Numbered from the stretch's first letter, positions 7,880 through 17,856 are shown. The stretch: 64,000 nt of DNA from Candidatus Dormiibacter inghamiae (GCA_016464825.1 JAEKNQ010000013.1:78313-142312), one strand, 5' to 3'. The notes: generated from the letters alone by a model not told the origin. Numbers and translations are program-made.

Positions 7880-8799
7880 CAGGGCTCCGCCTGAAAGAGC
7901 AACGCAAGCAGCGCCATCTGGACGTGAAGACGGTTCTCCGCCTGGTCGAAGACGCGCGACTGTGGGCCCTCCAGTACCGCCTCGGAAACCTCCTCCCCCC
8001 TATGGGCGGGCAGGCAGTGCATGAAGATCGCCTGGGGAGCGAGCTGCATTACTTGCTCATCGACCTGATACTCGAGAAATTCCCGCCGACGGTGCCCGGC
8101 TTCGGACTCCTGGCCCATCGAAGTCCATACATCTGTATAGACGATCGAGGCGCCGGATACGTTCGACAGATCTGCGCTGACCTGAACTGCGGGGGCGGCA
8201 GCCTCAGATTCCGGGCGCGGTCGGTAGCCGGGGGGACAGATCACCACTAGCTGAAATCGCAGAAGCGTCGCCGCCTCCATCAAGGACTGGACCACGTTAT
8301 TGCCGTCTCCGACGAAGACTACCTTCGTCGAGGCGTCCAGGCGTCCCACAGCCTCGCGCATTGTCATCAGGTCGGCCAGCACCTGACAGGGGTGCGACGC
8401 GTTAGTCAGCGCGTTTATCACAGGCCCTCGGCAGCCGTTCGCAAGAGCCAGGAGGTCGGCGTGATGGAAGAGTCTGGCGACTATTCCGTCAACGTAACGG
8501 TCCAGCACTCTGGCCACATCTGCGGCCGTTTCCCTCCTGCCGATGCCGATCTCATCATCCTGCAGGGTGACCGCGCGGCCGCCGAGCCGGTTGATCGCCA
8601 CTTCGAAGGAGACGCGGGTGCGGATTGATGGCTTCTGGAAAAGCAGAGCCAGACTCTTGCCGGCCAGCGGTGTCCCCGACCAGCGTCCGCGCTTGATGGC
8701 GGCCGCCAGATCGAGAATGCGCTCAAGCTGCTGGCGCTGCAGCTGCGCCAAATCGAGAAAGTCGGCGCCGACCAGGCTCTGCAATCGGCTGGTCACCAT
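7879..8799 (-). CDS. argF: Ornithine carbamoyltransferase
   Basis: Joins carbamoyl phosphate and ornithine to give citrulline in arginine synthesis. About 306 residues from the ATG at 8799; this start is preferred to one at 8856, which would overlap truA. The carbamoyl-phosphate loop is KPSIRTR, the second binding site is HHADLL, the ornithine loop is DVWTSMGQE, and the catalytic HCLPAHRG is intact. The SMG motif separates it from aspartate and N-acetylornithine transferases. It is an arginine gene alone between truA and cdaA, so an independent role in arginine supply is inferred. Confidence 0.92.
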   Translation of the reverse strand: MVTSRLQSLVGADFLDLAQLQRQQLERILDLAAAIKRGRWSGTPLAGKSLALLFQKPSIRTRVSFEVAINRLGGRAVTLQDDEIGIGRRETAADVARVLDRYVDGIVARLFHHADLLALANGCRGPVINALTNASHPCQVLADLMTMREAVGRLDASTKVVFVGDGNNVVQSLMEAATLLRFQLVVICPPGYRPRPESEAAAPAVQVSADLSNVSGASIVYTDVWTSMGQESEAGHRRREFLEYQVDEQVMQLAPQAIFMHCLPAHRGEEVSEAVLEGPQSRVFDQAENRLHVQMALLALLFQAEP

Positions 8800-8812
8800 G
8801 CAGACACTAACG

Positions 8813-9580
8813 CTAAGCGGAGCGCTTACGTTCCCCGTCCATCTCCCCGGGTGCATACCCCACGCGCATCAGCGTCAACCCCCGCGCCGGCGCGCTGGCC
8901 GGCGCCAGCTGCGGGTCGCGGTCCGCTAGCAACTGCGCCAGCCAAGCCGGCTCCCGGCGCCTCGCGCCGATCACCCGCAGGGCGCCGGCGATGCCGCGGA
9001 TCTGGCCCCGCAGAAATCCCTCGCCGCTGATCATCAGGTCCACCAGATCGCCTTCACGAACTATCTCCGCCTCCCGCACCGACCGCGTGCGTTTGCGCAG
9101 CGGCTCAGCGGCTGCGCAGAATGCCGTCCAATCGTGCCTGCCGATGACCGCGGCCACCGCCTGGGCCATGGCCCCCTCGTCCAGCCGGCGGTGCACATGC
9201 CAGCACTGATGGCGAAACAGGGCAGGGCGGGCTCGTCGATCGAACCAGCGGTAGCGGTAGACGCGCTCTCGCGCTGAGTAGCGGGCGTGGAAGCCGGTCG
9301 GCGCCAGCTCGGCCGCGACCACGCTCACATCCGGCGGCAAGCGAGCGTTGAGGGCCTCTCTCAGTCGGTCGACGGACAGGCGACCGGAATATTCGAAGCT
9401 GGCGACCTGGCCCAGCGCATGCGCTCCCGAATCAGTGCGGCCCGCACCGTGAACTGTGGTCTTTGCCCCGGTGAGATGAAGCAGCGCTGCCCGCAGCTCA
9501 CCCTCGACAGAGCGATGCTTGGGTTGCAGCTGCCAGCCGTAGAAGTCAGTGCCGTCGTACTCGAGGACGAGCTTGACGGT
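8813..9580 (-). CDS. truA: tRNA pseudouridine synthase A, no canonical start codon
   Basis: Forms pseudouridine at positions 38-40 of tRNA anticodon arms. About 255 residues of coding frame. The N-terminal LEYDGTDFYGWQ and the catalytic Asp in GRTDSGAHA are present, as is a normal C terminus. The frame opens about 120 nt further up, inside rpsI, yet contains no ATG, GTG or TTG before the conserved N terminus. The first such codon in frame, TTG at 9340, would remove the active site. Either a base error or an unusual start is likely. The given start is only the first codon supported by homology. Confidence 0.8.
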   Translation of the reverse strand, partial: TVKLVLEYDGTDFYGWQLQPKHRSVEGELRAALLHLTGAKTTVHGAGRTDSGAHALGQVASFEYSGRLSVDRLREALNARLPPDVSVVAAELAPTGFHARYSARERVYRYRWFDRRARPALFRHQCWHVHRRLDEGAMAQAVAAVIGRHDWTAFCAAAEPLRKRTRSVREAEIVREGDLVDLMISGEGFLRGQIRGIAGALRVIGARRREPAWLAQLLADRDPQLAPASAPARGLTLMRVGYAPGEMDGERKRSA

Positions 9581-9597
9581 GGCTGCTTCTGAGTCGG

Positions 9598-9993
9598 CTA
9601 GCGCTTGGTGTACTGGGGCGCCTTGCGAGCCCGCTTCAGGCCGTACTTCTTGCGCTCCTTCATTCGAGCGTCACGGGTGAGCAGGCCCGCCCGTTTCAGC
9701 ACTGGGCGGAGGCTCTCGTCGAAGTCGATGAGTGCCCGGGCGATACCGTGAGCCACCGCTCCGGCCTGGCCGGAGACCCCTCCGCCATCAACCTTGACGC
9801 TGATGTCGAAGCGACGCAGGTTGTCAGTCAACCGAAGCGGGTTCAGCGCTGCCGTCTCCAACGTGCGCCGGCCCAGGTAGTTGAGCGGAGCCTTCTCGTT
9901 GATCAAGATGCGGCCACCGCCGGGCGCCAGCCTGACTCGGGCGATTGCCGTCTTGCGTCGGCCGACGGCGCCGGTGTACTGCTGTTCAGCCAA
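9598..9993 (-). CDS. rpsI: 30S ribosomal protein S9
   Basis: 131 residues, normal for S9. It has the [11 protein letters not shown]-terminal motif, the [19 protein letters not shown] centre and the basic C-terminal tail ending in QYTKR that reaches the P-site tRNA. The start is a TTG at 9993 that overlaps the rplM stop; a longer upstream frame would lie entirely within rplM and lacks S9 similarity. Confidence 0.95.
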   Translation of the reverse strand: MAEQQYTGAVGRRKTAIARVRLAPGGGRILINEKAPLNYLGRRTLETAALNPLRLTDNLRRFDISVKVDGGGVSGQAGAVAHGIARALIDFDESLRPVLKRAGLLTRDARMKERKKYGLKRARKAPQYTKR

Positions 9994-10450
9994 CCTGCAT
10001 GTCCCCTTTCTGGTTGAAGGTGATGGCCTTGGGCCCCTGGGCCTGATGGGAGTGCTCACCGCCCGCGTAAACGCGAAGCCGAGCCAGCATGGCCGCGCCC
10101 AGTGTGTTGCCTTGAAGCATTCCCCGGACCGCGTTCTTGATAGCAAACGTGGCATCGCGTTGGCTTTGCTCGCTATATGTGCGTGTGCGCAGTCCGCTCG
10201 GATAGCCGGTGTAGCGCGTGTACTGCTTGTCAGACGCCTTGCTGCCAGTCACTACCGCCCGAGCCGCGTTGAGCACTATTACGTGGTCGCCCGTGTTCAA
10301 GTGGGGAGTGTAGGTCGGCTTGTGCTTTCCCTTCAGCAGCTTGGCGACGTTGCTGGCCAGGCGACCGACCGGAATTCCTGTCGCGTCGACCACGTACCAG
10401 TCGCCCTTCAGGTCTTCCTGCCGCGCGGTCCAGGTCTTGAACTTGGCCAT
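9986..10450 (-). CDS. rplM: 50S ribosomal protein L13
   Basis: 154 residues. The family motif [17 protein letters not shown] lies near residues 17-33, followed by GDHVIVLNA and RTYSEQ. It is paired with rpsI in the usual rplM-rpsI order, and its ATG abuts the rplQ stop at 10450, so it is the continuation of the alpha operon. Confidence 0.96.
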   Translation of the reverse strand: MAKFKTWTARQEDLKGDWYVVDATGIPVGRLASNVAKLLKGKHKPTYTPHLNTGDHVIVLNAARAVVTGSKASDKQYTRYTGYPSGLRTRTYSEQSQRDATFAIKNAVRGMLQGNTLGAAMLARLRVYAGGEHSHQAQGPKAITFNQKGDMQVG

Positions 10451-10803
10451 CAGTCCACCAACTCGATGATGACCATCGGAGCGGCGTCCCCCAGCCGGGG
10501 ACCCTTGTGAATGATCCGGGTGTAGCCGCCCGGCCGCTCGCGAAAGCGTGGCATGAGGTTGCTGAACAATTTGTCGGCCACCCCACTATCCGAAATATCC
10601 TCCGCCACGCGTCGGCGGGCTGCCACGTCGTCAGCTTTGGCAGTCGTGATCAGCCGGTCGACCCAGCGCCGCAACTCCTTGGCCTTGGCCTCGGTAGTGG
10701 TGATTCGCCCCGAGTCGAGCAGGGCTGTGCACAGGTTGCGCATCAGCGCCTTGCGCTGGTTGTGGTTGCGGTTGAAGTGGCGGCCACTCTTCAGGTGTCT
10801 CAT
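10450..10803 (-). CDS. rplQ: 50S ribosomal protein L17
   Basis: 117 residues with the L17 opening MRHLKSGRHFNRNHNQRKAL-type basic segment and the TTEAKAKELRRWVDRLIT helix. It is located directly after rpoA, its usual place. Confidence 0.96.
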   Translation of the reverse strand: MRHLKSGRHFNRNHNQRKALMRNLCTALLDSGRITTTEAKAKELRRWVDRLITTAKADDVAARRRVAEDISDSGVADKLFSNLMPRFRERPGGYTRIIHKGPRLGDAAPMVIIELVD

Positions 10804-10818
10804 GGGGGTTCTACGACA

Positions 10819-11784
10819 CTAGCTGAAGATGGTGTCCATCTGACCTGGCTCGACGAAGCCTTTCTCCACGAGCCTTTCCCGGATCTCATCGAGCGACTTC
10901 TTCCCGAAGTTACGCAGGCTGAGAAGCTCCTCCTCCTTCCGGCTGAGCAGCTGGCCTATCGTGTTGATGTCGTTAGCACGCAGGCAGTTGTAGGCGCGCA
11001 CCGAGAGGTCGAGATCCTCGATGGCTATCTGGTCCAACCGGTTGCGCCCAGACTCGCCCGGCTGGCCGGTGGGAGCTGCGAGCTGGATGTTCTCGCCGAA
11101 CTGGGTGAAGAGCTCCAGGTGTCGCGTGAAGAGAGAAGCGGCGCTGCTCACCGCCTCCTCCGGGCTCAGGGTGCCATCCGTCCAGACCTCCAGGTTGAGC
11201 CTGTCGTAGTCGGTGGACTGGCCTACGCGCGTCTTCTCGACCACGAAGTTGGCCTTGGTGACCGGCGAGAAGATGGCGTCGATCGGGATCACCCCGATCG
11301 GCTGGGCCTCATGCTTGTTGCGGTCGGCGGGCACGTAACCCTTCCCCCGCTCCACCGTGAGGTCGATTCGGAGCCGGCCCTTCTCGGCCACAGTGGCCAG
11401 GTACAGATCGGGGTTCACCACCCCCACATCGGCGTTGGGCTCGATGTCCGACGCGTGCACTTCAGCCGGGCCGGCCGCATCGAGCCGGATGCTCACAGGA
11501 TCCTCGGTGTAGCTCTTGAGGCAGAGCTGCTTAAGGTTGAGGATCAGCTCCGTCACGTCCTCCTTCACGTGAGGGACGGAGGTGAACTCATGGGCGATGC
11601 CGTCGATCTGAATTGAGGTCACGGCGGCGCCCCAAAGCGAGCTCAGGAGGACGCGGCGCAGTGTGTTGCCCAGCGTCGTACCGAAGCCGGGCTCCAGCGG
11701 CTCGATCTCGAATTTACCGTAGCGGTCGTCGCCCTCCAGCTTATGAACCTGGGGCGTCACCATCATCTGCGTGTCAATCGCCAA
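10819..11784 (-). CDS. rpoA: RNA polymerase alpha subunit
   Basis: 321 residues. The N-terminal dimerisation domain contains GTTLGNTLRRVLLSS. A flexible linker of about 20 residues near 235 precedes the C-terminal DNA- and activator-binding domain (DLDLSVRAYNCL and LRNFGKKSLDEI). It sits between rpsD and rplQ as in most bacteria. Confidence 0.97.
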   Translation of the reverse strand: MAIDTQMMVTPQVHKLEGDDRYGKFEIEPLEPGFGTTLGNTLRRVLLSSLWGAAVTSIQIDGIAHEFTSVPHVKEDVTELILNLKQLCLKSYTEDPVSIRLDAAGPAEVHASDIEPNADVGVVNPDLYLATVAEKGRLRIDLTVERGKGYVPADRNKHEAQPIGVIPIDAIFSPVTKANFVVEKTRVGQSTDYDRLNLEVWTDGTLSPEEAVSSAASLFTRHLELFTQFGENIQLAAPTGQPGESGRNRLDQIAIEDLDLSVRAYNCLRANDINTIGQLLSRKEEELLSLRNFGKKSLDEIRERLVEKGFVEPGQMDTIFS

Positions 11785-11844
11785 AGAAAACTCCTCTAAG
11801 AGATGGAACCAGCGGACCTGCCACTATTCGGCTGCTGCGGTCCA

Positions 11845-12468
11845 CTAGCGTGAGTAGAACTCAACTATCAGTTGTTCCTCGACACCACTCTCCATCTCTT
11901 CGCGTTCCGGCAGAGTGAGCAGCTTGCCGGACTGATCGGAGTCGTTGAAAGCGAGCCAGGAGGGCACTGTGCGAGCTTGGGAAGCGTCGCGCGCGACGGC
12001 TATCACAGCGCTGTCCGCGGCGCGCACCTTGAGCACGTCGCCTGGCTTCAGCTGGTAGGCGGGAACGTTGACGGTGCGGCCGTTGACCTCGAAATGCCTG
12101 TGGGAGACAAGCTGTCGCGCCTGCTTGCGGGAGGCGCCCAGGCCCAGCCTGTAGACGACGTTGTCCAGGCGCAGCTCGAGATGCCGGAGCAGGTTGAGGC
12201 CGGTGACGCCGGGCTGGCGCTCCGCCATCTCGAAGTAGCGCCGGAACTGCCGCTCGAGCAGACCGTATGTGCGCCGCGCCTTCTGCTTGGCCCGCAGCTG
12301 GACGCCATAGTCGGAGACCTTCCGACGCCGCGCCATGCCGTGCTGACCGGGCGGCACAGCTCGGCGCTCGATGGCGCACTTGGGTGTGTAGCAGCGCTCA
12401 CCCTTGAGGTAGAGCTTGGCGCCTTCCCGCCGGCAGAACCGACAGACCGGCCCGTGGTAGTTAGCCAT
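11845..12468 (-). CDS. rpsD: 30S ribosomal protein S4
   Basis: 207 residues. An early assembly protein and, in many bacteria, an autoregulator. The N terminus carries four cysteines (CRFC near residues 9-12 and Cys at about 26 and 31), the zinc-binding form. The S4 domain near 95-160 includes [13 protein letters not shown] and [11 protein letters not shown] 60-nt gap separates it from rpoA. Confidence 0.96.
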   Translation of the reverse strand: MANYHGPVCRFCRREGAKLYLKGERCYTPKCAIERRAVPPGQHGMARRRKVSDYGVQLRAKQKARRTYGLLERQFRRYFEMAERQPGVTGLNLLRHLELRLDNVVYRLGLGASRKQARQLVSHRHFEVNGRTVNVPAYQLKPGDVLKVRAADSAVIAVARDASQARTVPSWLAFNDSDQSGKLLTLPEREEMESGVEEQLIVEFYSR

Positions 12469-12515
12469 CGGTCAGCCTTCCCTCCAAAACGGCGAGTCCC
12501 GATTGAGCGGGTTGC

Positions 12516-12914
12516 TCATACCCGCCGTCTCTTGGGTGGGCGGCAGCCGTTGTGTGGGATAGGCGTCACGTCGGTGATGGCGCTGACCTCCAGCCCGGCG
12601 CCCTGGAGCGAGCGAATCGCCGCCTCGCGACCTGAGCCTGGCCCGCGCACGAACACCTCCACAGTGCGCATGCCGTGATCCATCGCTCGCTTGGCTGTCG
12701 CCTCAGCTGTCATCTGAGCGGCGTAGGGTGTCGATTTGCGGCTGCCCTTGAAACCCTGAGCGCCAGCCGAACCACAGGCAAGCACGTTCCCCTGCACGTC
12801 AGTGATGGTCACTATCGTGTTGTTGAAAGTGCTCTGGACGTGCGCCTGGCCGATCGCCACGTTCTTCTTCTCGCGGCGGCGAGTGCGCACTCCCTTCTTC
12901 TTCTGCTTGGCCAA
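12516..12914 (-). CDS. rpsK: 30S ribosomal protein S11
   Basis: 132 residues. The core [21 protein letters not shown] and [11 protein letters not shown] segments are present, and the C terminus ends in the typical basic PPKRRRV tail. It lies between rpsM and rpsD. Confidence 0.96.
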   Translation of the reverse strand: MAKQKKKGVRTRRREKKNVAIGQAHVQSTFNNTIVTITDVQGNVLACGSAGAQGFKGSRKSTPYAAQMTAEATAKRAMDHGMRTVEVFVRGPGSGREAAIRSLQGAGLEVSAITDVTPIPHNGCRPPKRRRV

Positions 12915-12932
12915 GCTCTTATAGACCCCCTC

Positions 12933-13325
12933 TTACTTGCCTTTCTTCTTCCGGCCGGCGACCGCGCGCTTGGGGCCGCGCCGGGCCCGGGCGTTGGTGC
13001 GGGTGCGCTGGCCGCGGACCGGCAGGCCACGCCGGTGACGAGCGCCTCGGTAGGAACCTATCTCGCTCAGCCGCTTGATGTTCATGGCCACTTCTCGGCG
13101 CAGATCGCCCTCGATCAGGACCTCTTTGTCCTGAGCCAGACGATCGATCACCTGCCGCATGCGCCCCAATTCCTCGTCGCTGAGCTCCTTGACGCGCGTG
13201 TTCACATTTACGTTCGCCAGCCGGAGCAGCCGCTCGGAAGTGGTGCGGCCGATGCCGTGGATGTAGGTGAGTGAGATGACCACCCGCTTGTCGTTGGGAA
13301 TGTCGACCCCTGCCAGACGAGCCAC
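12933..13325 (-). CDS. rpsM: 30S ribosomal protein S13
   Basis: 130 residues from a GTG at 13325 ([15 protein letters not shown]). The helix-two-turn-helix motif [14 protein letters not shown] and the GLPVRGQRT segment are intact. The GTG follows the rpmJ stop by 4 nt; an earlier in-frame start would overlap rpmJ. Confidence 0.96.
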   Translation of the reverse strand: MARLAGVDIPNDKRVVISLTYIHGIGRTTSERLLRLANVNVNTRVKELSDEELGRMRQVIDRLAQDKEVLIEGDLRREVAMNIKRLSEIGSYRGARHRRGLPVRGQRTRTNARARRGPKRAVAGRKKKGK

Positions 13326-13329
13326 TTTC

Positions 13330-13443
13330 TCAGCCCTGCCTTTGCTTGTGCTTCGGATTAACGCAGAGCACGCGGATGACACCCTCGCGCTTGATCACCT
13401 TGCACTTGGGGCACATCTTCTTCACCGACGGTCTGACCTTCAT
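13330..13443 (-). CDS. rpmJ: 50S ribosomal protein L36
   Basis: A 37-residue gene between infA and rpsM. It starts [17 protein letters not shown] and ends KHKQRQG, with the zinc ligands C-x2-C plus a later Cys and His, so it is the zinc-bearing L36 form. Its ATG overlaps the infA stop (ATGA). Confidence 0.95.
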   Translation of the reverse strand: MKVRPSVKKMCPKCKVIKREGVIRVLCVNPKHKQRQG

Positions 13444-13661
13444 CTCTTGATTTCCCGGATTCTTCCTCGCGACCTATCGCTCTCCGACAGCTCCACAGTC
13501 ACTCGCTCCCCCGCCAGAAGGCGGATGAAGTGAGTCCTCGGGCGGTCGGCGACGTGAGCCAGGACCTTGGCCCCGTTCTCGAGCTCGACCCGAAACATTC
13601 CGTTGGGGAGTGGCTCCAGCACGCGGCCCGCGACGACGTCACGGGCCTGGGGCACGAACAA
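13440..13661 (-). CDS. infA: Translation initiation factor IF-1
   Basis: 73 residues forming one OB fold, with [17 protein letters not shown] and a C-terminal [13 protein letters not shown] tail. The ORF starts [10 protein letters not shown] rather than the common MAKKDVIE-type N terminus, so the first residues are divergent or the start lies slightly off. It stands between map and rpmJ, the standard place. Confidence 0.92.
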   Translation of the reverse strand: MFVPQARDVVAGRVLEPLPNGMFRVELENGAKVLAHVADRPRTHFIRLLAGERVTVELSESDRSRGRIREIKR

Positions 13662-13697
13662 TTAGTGTACCGCATGGCCGCCGCCAGGTGTAGTGGG

Positions 13698-14474
13698 TCA
13701 GACGGCGATCCGGCCCGAGCTGGCGGCATCCAGAGCCGTGAGCACCTGCGGGCCCTGAGCGGTGATCGCGACTGTGTGCTCGACGTAGGAGGAGAGCAGC
13801 CCGTCGCTGGTGCAGACAGTCCAGCCATCAGGCTTGATGTAGACCTCCGGCGCACCCTGGTTGACCATCGGCTCGATGGCCAGGGTCATGCCAGGCTTCA
13901 GCTCAGGTCCTGAGCCCGCCCGGCCGAAATTGGGCACCTGGGGCGCTTCGTGCATCTGGCGGCCGATCCCGTGACCGACGAACTGCCTGATTACTGAAAA
14001 ACCGTTCTGCTCGGCGTGTCTCTGGACGGCTGCGGAGATGTCGCCCAGACGCCCGCCGGGCTGGGCGTGCTGGAGGGCGACCTGGAGGCACTCATCAGTG
14101 ACCCGAATCAACCTTTGCGCCTCGGACGAGGCCTGGCCGGCGGGAACGGTGCAGCCCATGTCGGCCCAGAATCCATCCAGCACGAGCCCCAGATCCAGAC
14201 TCACTATGTCGCCCGCCACTACCTTGCGCGGTCCTGGGATGCCGTGCACCGCCTCATCGTTGATCGAGATGCAGATCGAGTTGGGGTAGCCGTGATAGCC
14301 GAGGAAGCCGGGTCGGGCTCCGGCAGACCGGATCCGGGCTTGGGCCAGCTTGTCGATCTCCCGAGTCCTGACGCCCGGCTGCACTGCCGCCTTCAAGTCC
14401 TCGACCACAGCGGCCAGCGCCAGGCCAGCCTGGCGCATCAGGCCCAGCTCATTCTGGGTCTTGTAGTTGATCAT
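13698..14474 (-). CDS. map: Methionine aminopeptidase, type I
   Basis: Removes the initiator methionine from nascent proteins. 258 residues from the ATG at 14474, which overlaps the adk stop. The metal ligands are visible: the Asp in VSLDLGLVLDGFWADMG, the His in FVGHGIGRQMHE, the Glu in IEPMVNQG, and the C-terminal Glu in SYVEHTVAIT. Confidence 0.95.
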   Translation of the reverse strand: MINYKTQNELGLMRQAGLALAAVVEDLKAAVQPGVRTREIDKLAQARIRSAGARPGFLGYHGYPNSICISINDEAVHGIPGPRKVVAGDIVSLDLGLVLDGFWADMGCTVPAGQASSEAQRLIRVTDECLQVALQHAQPGGRLGDISAAVQRHAEQNGFSVIRQFVGHGIGRQMHEAPQVPNFGRAGSGPELKPGMTLAIEPMVNQGAPEVYIKPDGWTVCTSDGLLSSYVEHTVAITAQGPQVLTALDAASSGRIAV

Positions 14475-15166
14475 CCGACTCTGCTCTGGCTCACTGTGGC
14501 AAGCGTGCGCCCCCGCACATCTTCGATAGGGCCCAGCCCGTCCACCTCCGCCACCAGCCCCAGGTTCCGGTAGTAGTCCACCACCGATGCCGTCTGCTCC
14601 TTGTAGACGTTGATGCGGCGCAGCGCCGTCTCGGCCGCGTCGTCGTCGCGCTGGACGAGCCGGCCGCCGTCGCGGTCGCACAAGCCTGCCCGGCGGGGCG
14701 GCGCAAGCTCCGGATGATAAGTAGTGCCGCACTCGGGGCAGGTCAACCTGCCCGAGAGACGACTGACCAGAACATCCTGCGGCACCTTGATATAGATGAC
14801 GCGGTCCATTTGCCTATCCAAACCGCGCAGGAAGGCGGCCAAGGCCTCAGCCTGAGCGGCGGTGCGAGGAAAGCCGTCGAGCAGGACCCCGGCCGCGCAG
14901 TCCGACTTCGCCAGCCGTTCTCGAAACATCGCCATCGTGATCTCGTCAGGCACCAGCTCGCCGCGATCGATGTATTCCTTTGCCTGTCGACCCAACCTCG
15001 TGCCCCGACGGACCTCCTGCCTGAACAGTTCACCAGTCGAAACCTGGGCGATCTTCAGCTGTTCGACCAGAAACGCTGCTTGGGTGCCCTTCCCACTGCC
15101 GGGCGGGCCGAAGAGCGCCAGGGTCAGCGGCGACCGGGGCTCGCTACCGTTCGATTGGGGGCTCAT
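14471..15166 (-). CDS. adk: Adenylate kinase
   Basis: Balances AMP, ADP and ATP. 231 residues. The P-loop is FGPPGSGKGTQ near residue 19; the AMP-binding part includes STGELFR; the LID region carries CPECGTTYH followed by a Cys and Asp, the zinc-LID type. The last 15-20 residues (RVG end) extend slightly beyond typical length. The ATG overlaps the secY stop. Confidence 0.95.
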   Translation of the reverse strand: MSPQSNGSEPRSPLTLALFGPPGSGKGTQAAFLVEQLKIAQVSTGELFRQEVRRGTRLGRQAKEYIDRGELVPDEITMAMFRERLAKSDCAAGVLLDGFPRTAAQAEALAAFLRGLDRQMDRVIYIKVPQDVLVSRLSGRLTCPECGTTYHPELAPPRRAGLCDRDGGRLVQRDDDAAETALRRINVYKEQTASVVDYYRNLGLVAEVDGLGPIEDVRGRTLATVSQSRVG

Positions 15167-16497
15167 CGAATGAAGCCACGATATTGACGCATCACGAGCT
15201 GCGTCTCGAGCTGCTTCATGGTGTCGAGCGCCACGCCAACCACAATCAGCAGGGCAGTGCCGCCGAGATACATCTGGGTTGGTGGAATGTTCGAAACCCG
15301 GGCGGCCACGATGGGCAGCACGACGGTGATCAGGCCCAAGAAGATTGCCCCGGCCAGAGTGATCCGGTTCATCACGTGCGTCAGGTACTCTGCGGTGGGG
15401 CGGCCGGGCCGGATGCCCGGAATGAACGTCGAATAACGACGTAAATTGTCGGCTACATCATCCGGTTTGAACTGAACGAACGTGTAGAAATAGGTGAAGC
15501 CGAAGATAAAAAGAAAGTACGCGGCGTTGTAGGCGATGGTTGAGCTGAGGTTGGGGCCGTAGGGCACGAAGTTGCCTCGCACCCAGTCCGCCAGGTTGCG
15601 GTACCAGGTGCCAGTCGGTGCGCCGGCGAAGTAGCCGGCCAGGATCGTCGGGAAGGTCATGATCGAGAGGGCGAAGATGATCGGGATGACGCCTGCGGTG
15701 TTGACCCGTAGCGGCAGGAAGCTCTGGCGTCCCTGCACCGTCCGGCCCCCCGTCAGACGTTGAGCTGACTGGATGGGAATCTTGCGCTGGGCCTGCTGCA
15801 CCTCGATCACGAAGGCGATGGCAATCACAGCGATGACGCCCAACAGGGCAAAGGGCACCAGATCGGCCAGGCCGCCACCTGTGGAGTGGCCGACCACCGA
15901 GGAGCCGAGCGTCCGGGGGGCGCGGGCGACGATGCCCGCAAAGATGACCAGCGAAACGCCGTTGCCGATCCCGTACTCGGTGATCAGCTCGCCGATCCAC
16001 ATGGCCAGGACGGTGCCGGCGGTCAGCGTCAGCATGATGGTCAGACGCTGGAACCAGTCCATGCTCGTCGGCAGGATCGGCGGCGTGGCGTTCTGGAACA
16101 GGACAGTGAAGCCGTAGGACTGGCCGAAGGCCAGAGGAACCGTCAGGTAGCGAACCCAGCGGGTGAAGCGGCGGCGGCCGAGCTCGCCCTCCTTGGAGAT
16201 CTCGTCCAGGCGGACGGAGACCACCGTCATCAGCTGCATGATGATGCTGGCGTTGATGAACGGGTTCAGCCCCAACGCGACCACACTGAAAGTGGAGAGC
16301 CCGCCGCCCGAGAAGAGGTCGAGCAGGCCGAGGAGCGGTTGGCTGTTGAAGAGGCTCTGCAGCGCCGAAGGGCTGGCTCCGGGAATCGTGACGTTCGAGA
16401 ACAGGCGGTAGACGACCAGAAGCCCGGCTGTAAACAGGAGCTTGTTCCGGAGCTCCGGCAGCCTCAGGGCGTTGAAGATCGCCGCCAGCAGGTTCAC
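15163..16497 (-). CDS. secY: Protein translocase subunit SecY
   Basis: 444 residues with ten predicted membrane segments, the central channel of the Sec translocon. Family signatures include VVALGLNPFINASIIMQL in the second segment and FTYFYTFVQF plus IPGIRPGRPTAEYL towards the C terminus. It follows rplO and precedes adk, the common spc-operon order. Confidence 0.97.
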   Translation of the reverse strand: MNLLAAIFNALRLPELRNKLLFTAGLLVVYRLFSNVTIPGASPSALQSLFNSQPLLGLLDLFSGGGLSTFSVVALGLNPFINASIIMQLMTVVSVRLDEISKEGELGRRRFTRWVRYLTVPLAFGQSYGFTVLFQNATPPILPTSMDWFQRLTIMLTLTAGTVLAMWIGELITEYGIGNGVSLVIFAGIVARAPRTLGSSVVGHSTGGGLADLVPFALLGVIAVIAIAFVIEVQQAQRKIPIQSAQRLTGGRTVQGRQSFLPLRVNTAGVIPIIFALSIMTFPTILAGYFAGAPTGTWYRNLADWVRGNFVPYGPNLSSTIAYNAAYFLFIFGFTYFYTFVQFKPDDVADNLRRYSTFIPGIRPGRPTAEYLTHVMNRITLAGAIFLGLITVVLPIVAARVSNIPPTQMYLGGTALLIVVGVALDTMKQLETQLVMRQYRGFIR

Positions 16498-16506
16498 TTC
16501 GGCGAC

Positions 16507-16989
16507 CTACTCTTCTTTGCTGGGCGCCTGATCCTGGGCGGCGAGCTGGGCTGAAAGCACTGTCACTTTGCCACCCTTGGCCTCGATCGCCGAGCGTGCG
16601 CTCTCGCTGGTCGCGTGAGCGGTCACAGTCAGCTTGCGCCGCAGAGTACCAGTGCCAAGCAGCTTGATCGGCTGACCCTGAGCCACGAGCCCGGTGCCGT
16701 AGAACGCCTCAGGCGTCAGTGTCGCGCCATCCTCGAAGCGGTTCAGCTTGGTCAGGTTGACAGGGGCGTACTCGACCCGCGAACGGTTCTTGAATCCTCC
16801 GAGCTTCGGCAGCCGCTGGCTGAGCGGCATCTGGCCGCCCTCAAAGCCCAGCCGGAAGCCCTGGCTGCGGGCATTCTGGCCCTTCTGACCGCGACCGGAA
16901 GTCTTGCCCTTGCCCGAGCCAGTGCCGCGCCCCACGCGCTTCGGTCTATGGCGCGAGCCTTCTGGCGATCGCAGTTCGTGAAGATGCAT
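16507..16989 (-). CDS. rplO: 50S ribosomal protein L15
   Basis: 160 residues. The glycine-rich N-terminal region [20 protein letters not shown] and the following GFEGGQMPL are diagnostic. The last 15 residues are an acidic tail. Confidence 0.96.
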   Translation of the reverse strand: MHLHELRSPEGSRHRPKRVGRGTGSGKGKTSGRGQKGQNARSQGFRLGFEGGQMPLSQRLPKLGGFKNRSRVEYAPVNLTKLNRFEDGATLTPEAFYGTGLVAQGQPIKLLGTGTLRRKLTVTAHATSESARSAIEAKGGKVTVLSAQLAAQDQAPSKEE

Positions 16990-16998
16990 TTCAGTGTC

Positions 16999-17268
16999 CT
17001 AGTGTCCTCGTGAGTGTTTCTTGTTCGAGCGGGTCCGGGGCATCTTGAAACGCGCGCGTTTCGGCGGCTCCCACGGCTCGCCCTCGACGGCGACCAAGAA
17101 GCTTACCTTGCGCAACATGCCCCGTACCGGCTCCGTGTCAGGCAGCTCGCGAGTCTCATTGAGACGGCGAAAGCCGAGCGATGTGATGGTCGCCCGCTTG
17201 TCAGCTGAGTAGCCGATGGCGCTCTTCTTCCACGTCGCTTTGAGCGTGGCTGCCACTGGCTTTTCCAT
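16999..17268 (-). CDS. rpmD: 50S ribosomal protein L30, extended C terminus
   Basis: 89 residues; the core (about 60 residues) shows LKATWKKSAIGYSADKR and TITSLGFRRLNET, then VRGMLRKVSFLV. About 25 basic residues follow the core, longer than the usual L30. It is located between rpsE and rplO. Confidence 0.92.
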   Translation of the reverse strand: MEKPVAATLKATWKKSAIGYSADKRATITSLGFRRLNETRELPDTEPVRGMLRKVSFLVAVEGEPWEPPKRARFKMPRTRSNKKHSRGH

Positions 17269-17852
17269 CAGCTCCGCTCTCCCCGGCCGGCGCCGGCGGG
17301 AATGGTGCCGCTACTGGCAGCATGCCGGTAGGCCGTCGCCAGCTGAGCGCCCACGATGTCCTCGACCTCCTTGCCGCGCAGCTCCGCGATCTCCTGTGCT
17401 GTGCGGAGCGTCTGGAGTGCCGACATGGTGGCTCGCACTGTGTTGATCGGATTGTTGGTCCCCAGTGACTTGGTAAGGATGTCCTTGACGCCGGACAGCT
17501 CGATCACCGCCCGCATGGCACCACCCGAGATCACGCCGGTTCCTGGGGCCGCCGGCTTCAGCATGACCTTGGCCGCGCCCCACTTGTGTCGGACCTCATG
17601 CGGAATCGTGGTTCCGACCATCGGGACTGTGATCATGTTCCGCTTGGCGATCTCGACGCCTTTGCGGATGGCTTCCGGCACCTCGCGCGCCTTGCCCAGC
17701 CCAGCGCCGACGCGGCCGTTCTGATCGCCCACCACTATCAGGGCGGCAAAGGAGAACCGCCGGCCGCCCCTCACCACTTTCGCCACGCGGTTGAGGCTGA
17801 CCAAGCGCTCGCTGAACTCGGAGCGCTCGCCGTAATTGGAACGTATTGCCAT
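17268..17852 (-). CDS. rpsE: 30S ribosomal protein S5
   Basis: 194 residues from the ATG at 17852. The double-stranded RNA-binding domain has [19 protein letters not shown] and [15 protein letters not shown]. The C-terminal domain contains [16 protein letters not shown]. The longer frame upstream would overlap rplR and is not S5-like. Confidence 0.96.
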   Translation of the reverse strand: MAIRSNYGERSEFSERLVSLNRVAKVVRGGRRFSFAALIVVGDQNGRVGAGLGKAREVPEAIRKGVEIAKRNMITVPMVGTTIPHEVRHKWGAAKVMLKPAAPGTGVISGGAMRAVIELSGVKDILTKSLGTNNPINTVRATMSALQTLRTAQEIAELRGKEVEDIVGAQLATAYRHAASSGTIPAGAGRGERS

Positions 17853-17856
17853 TTTT

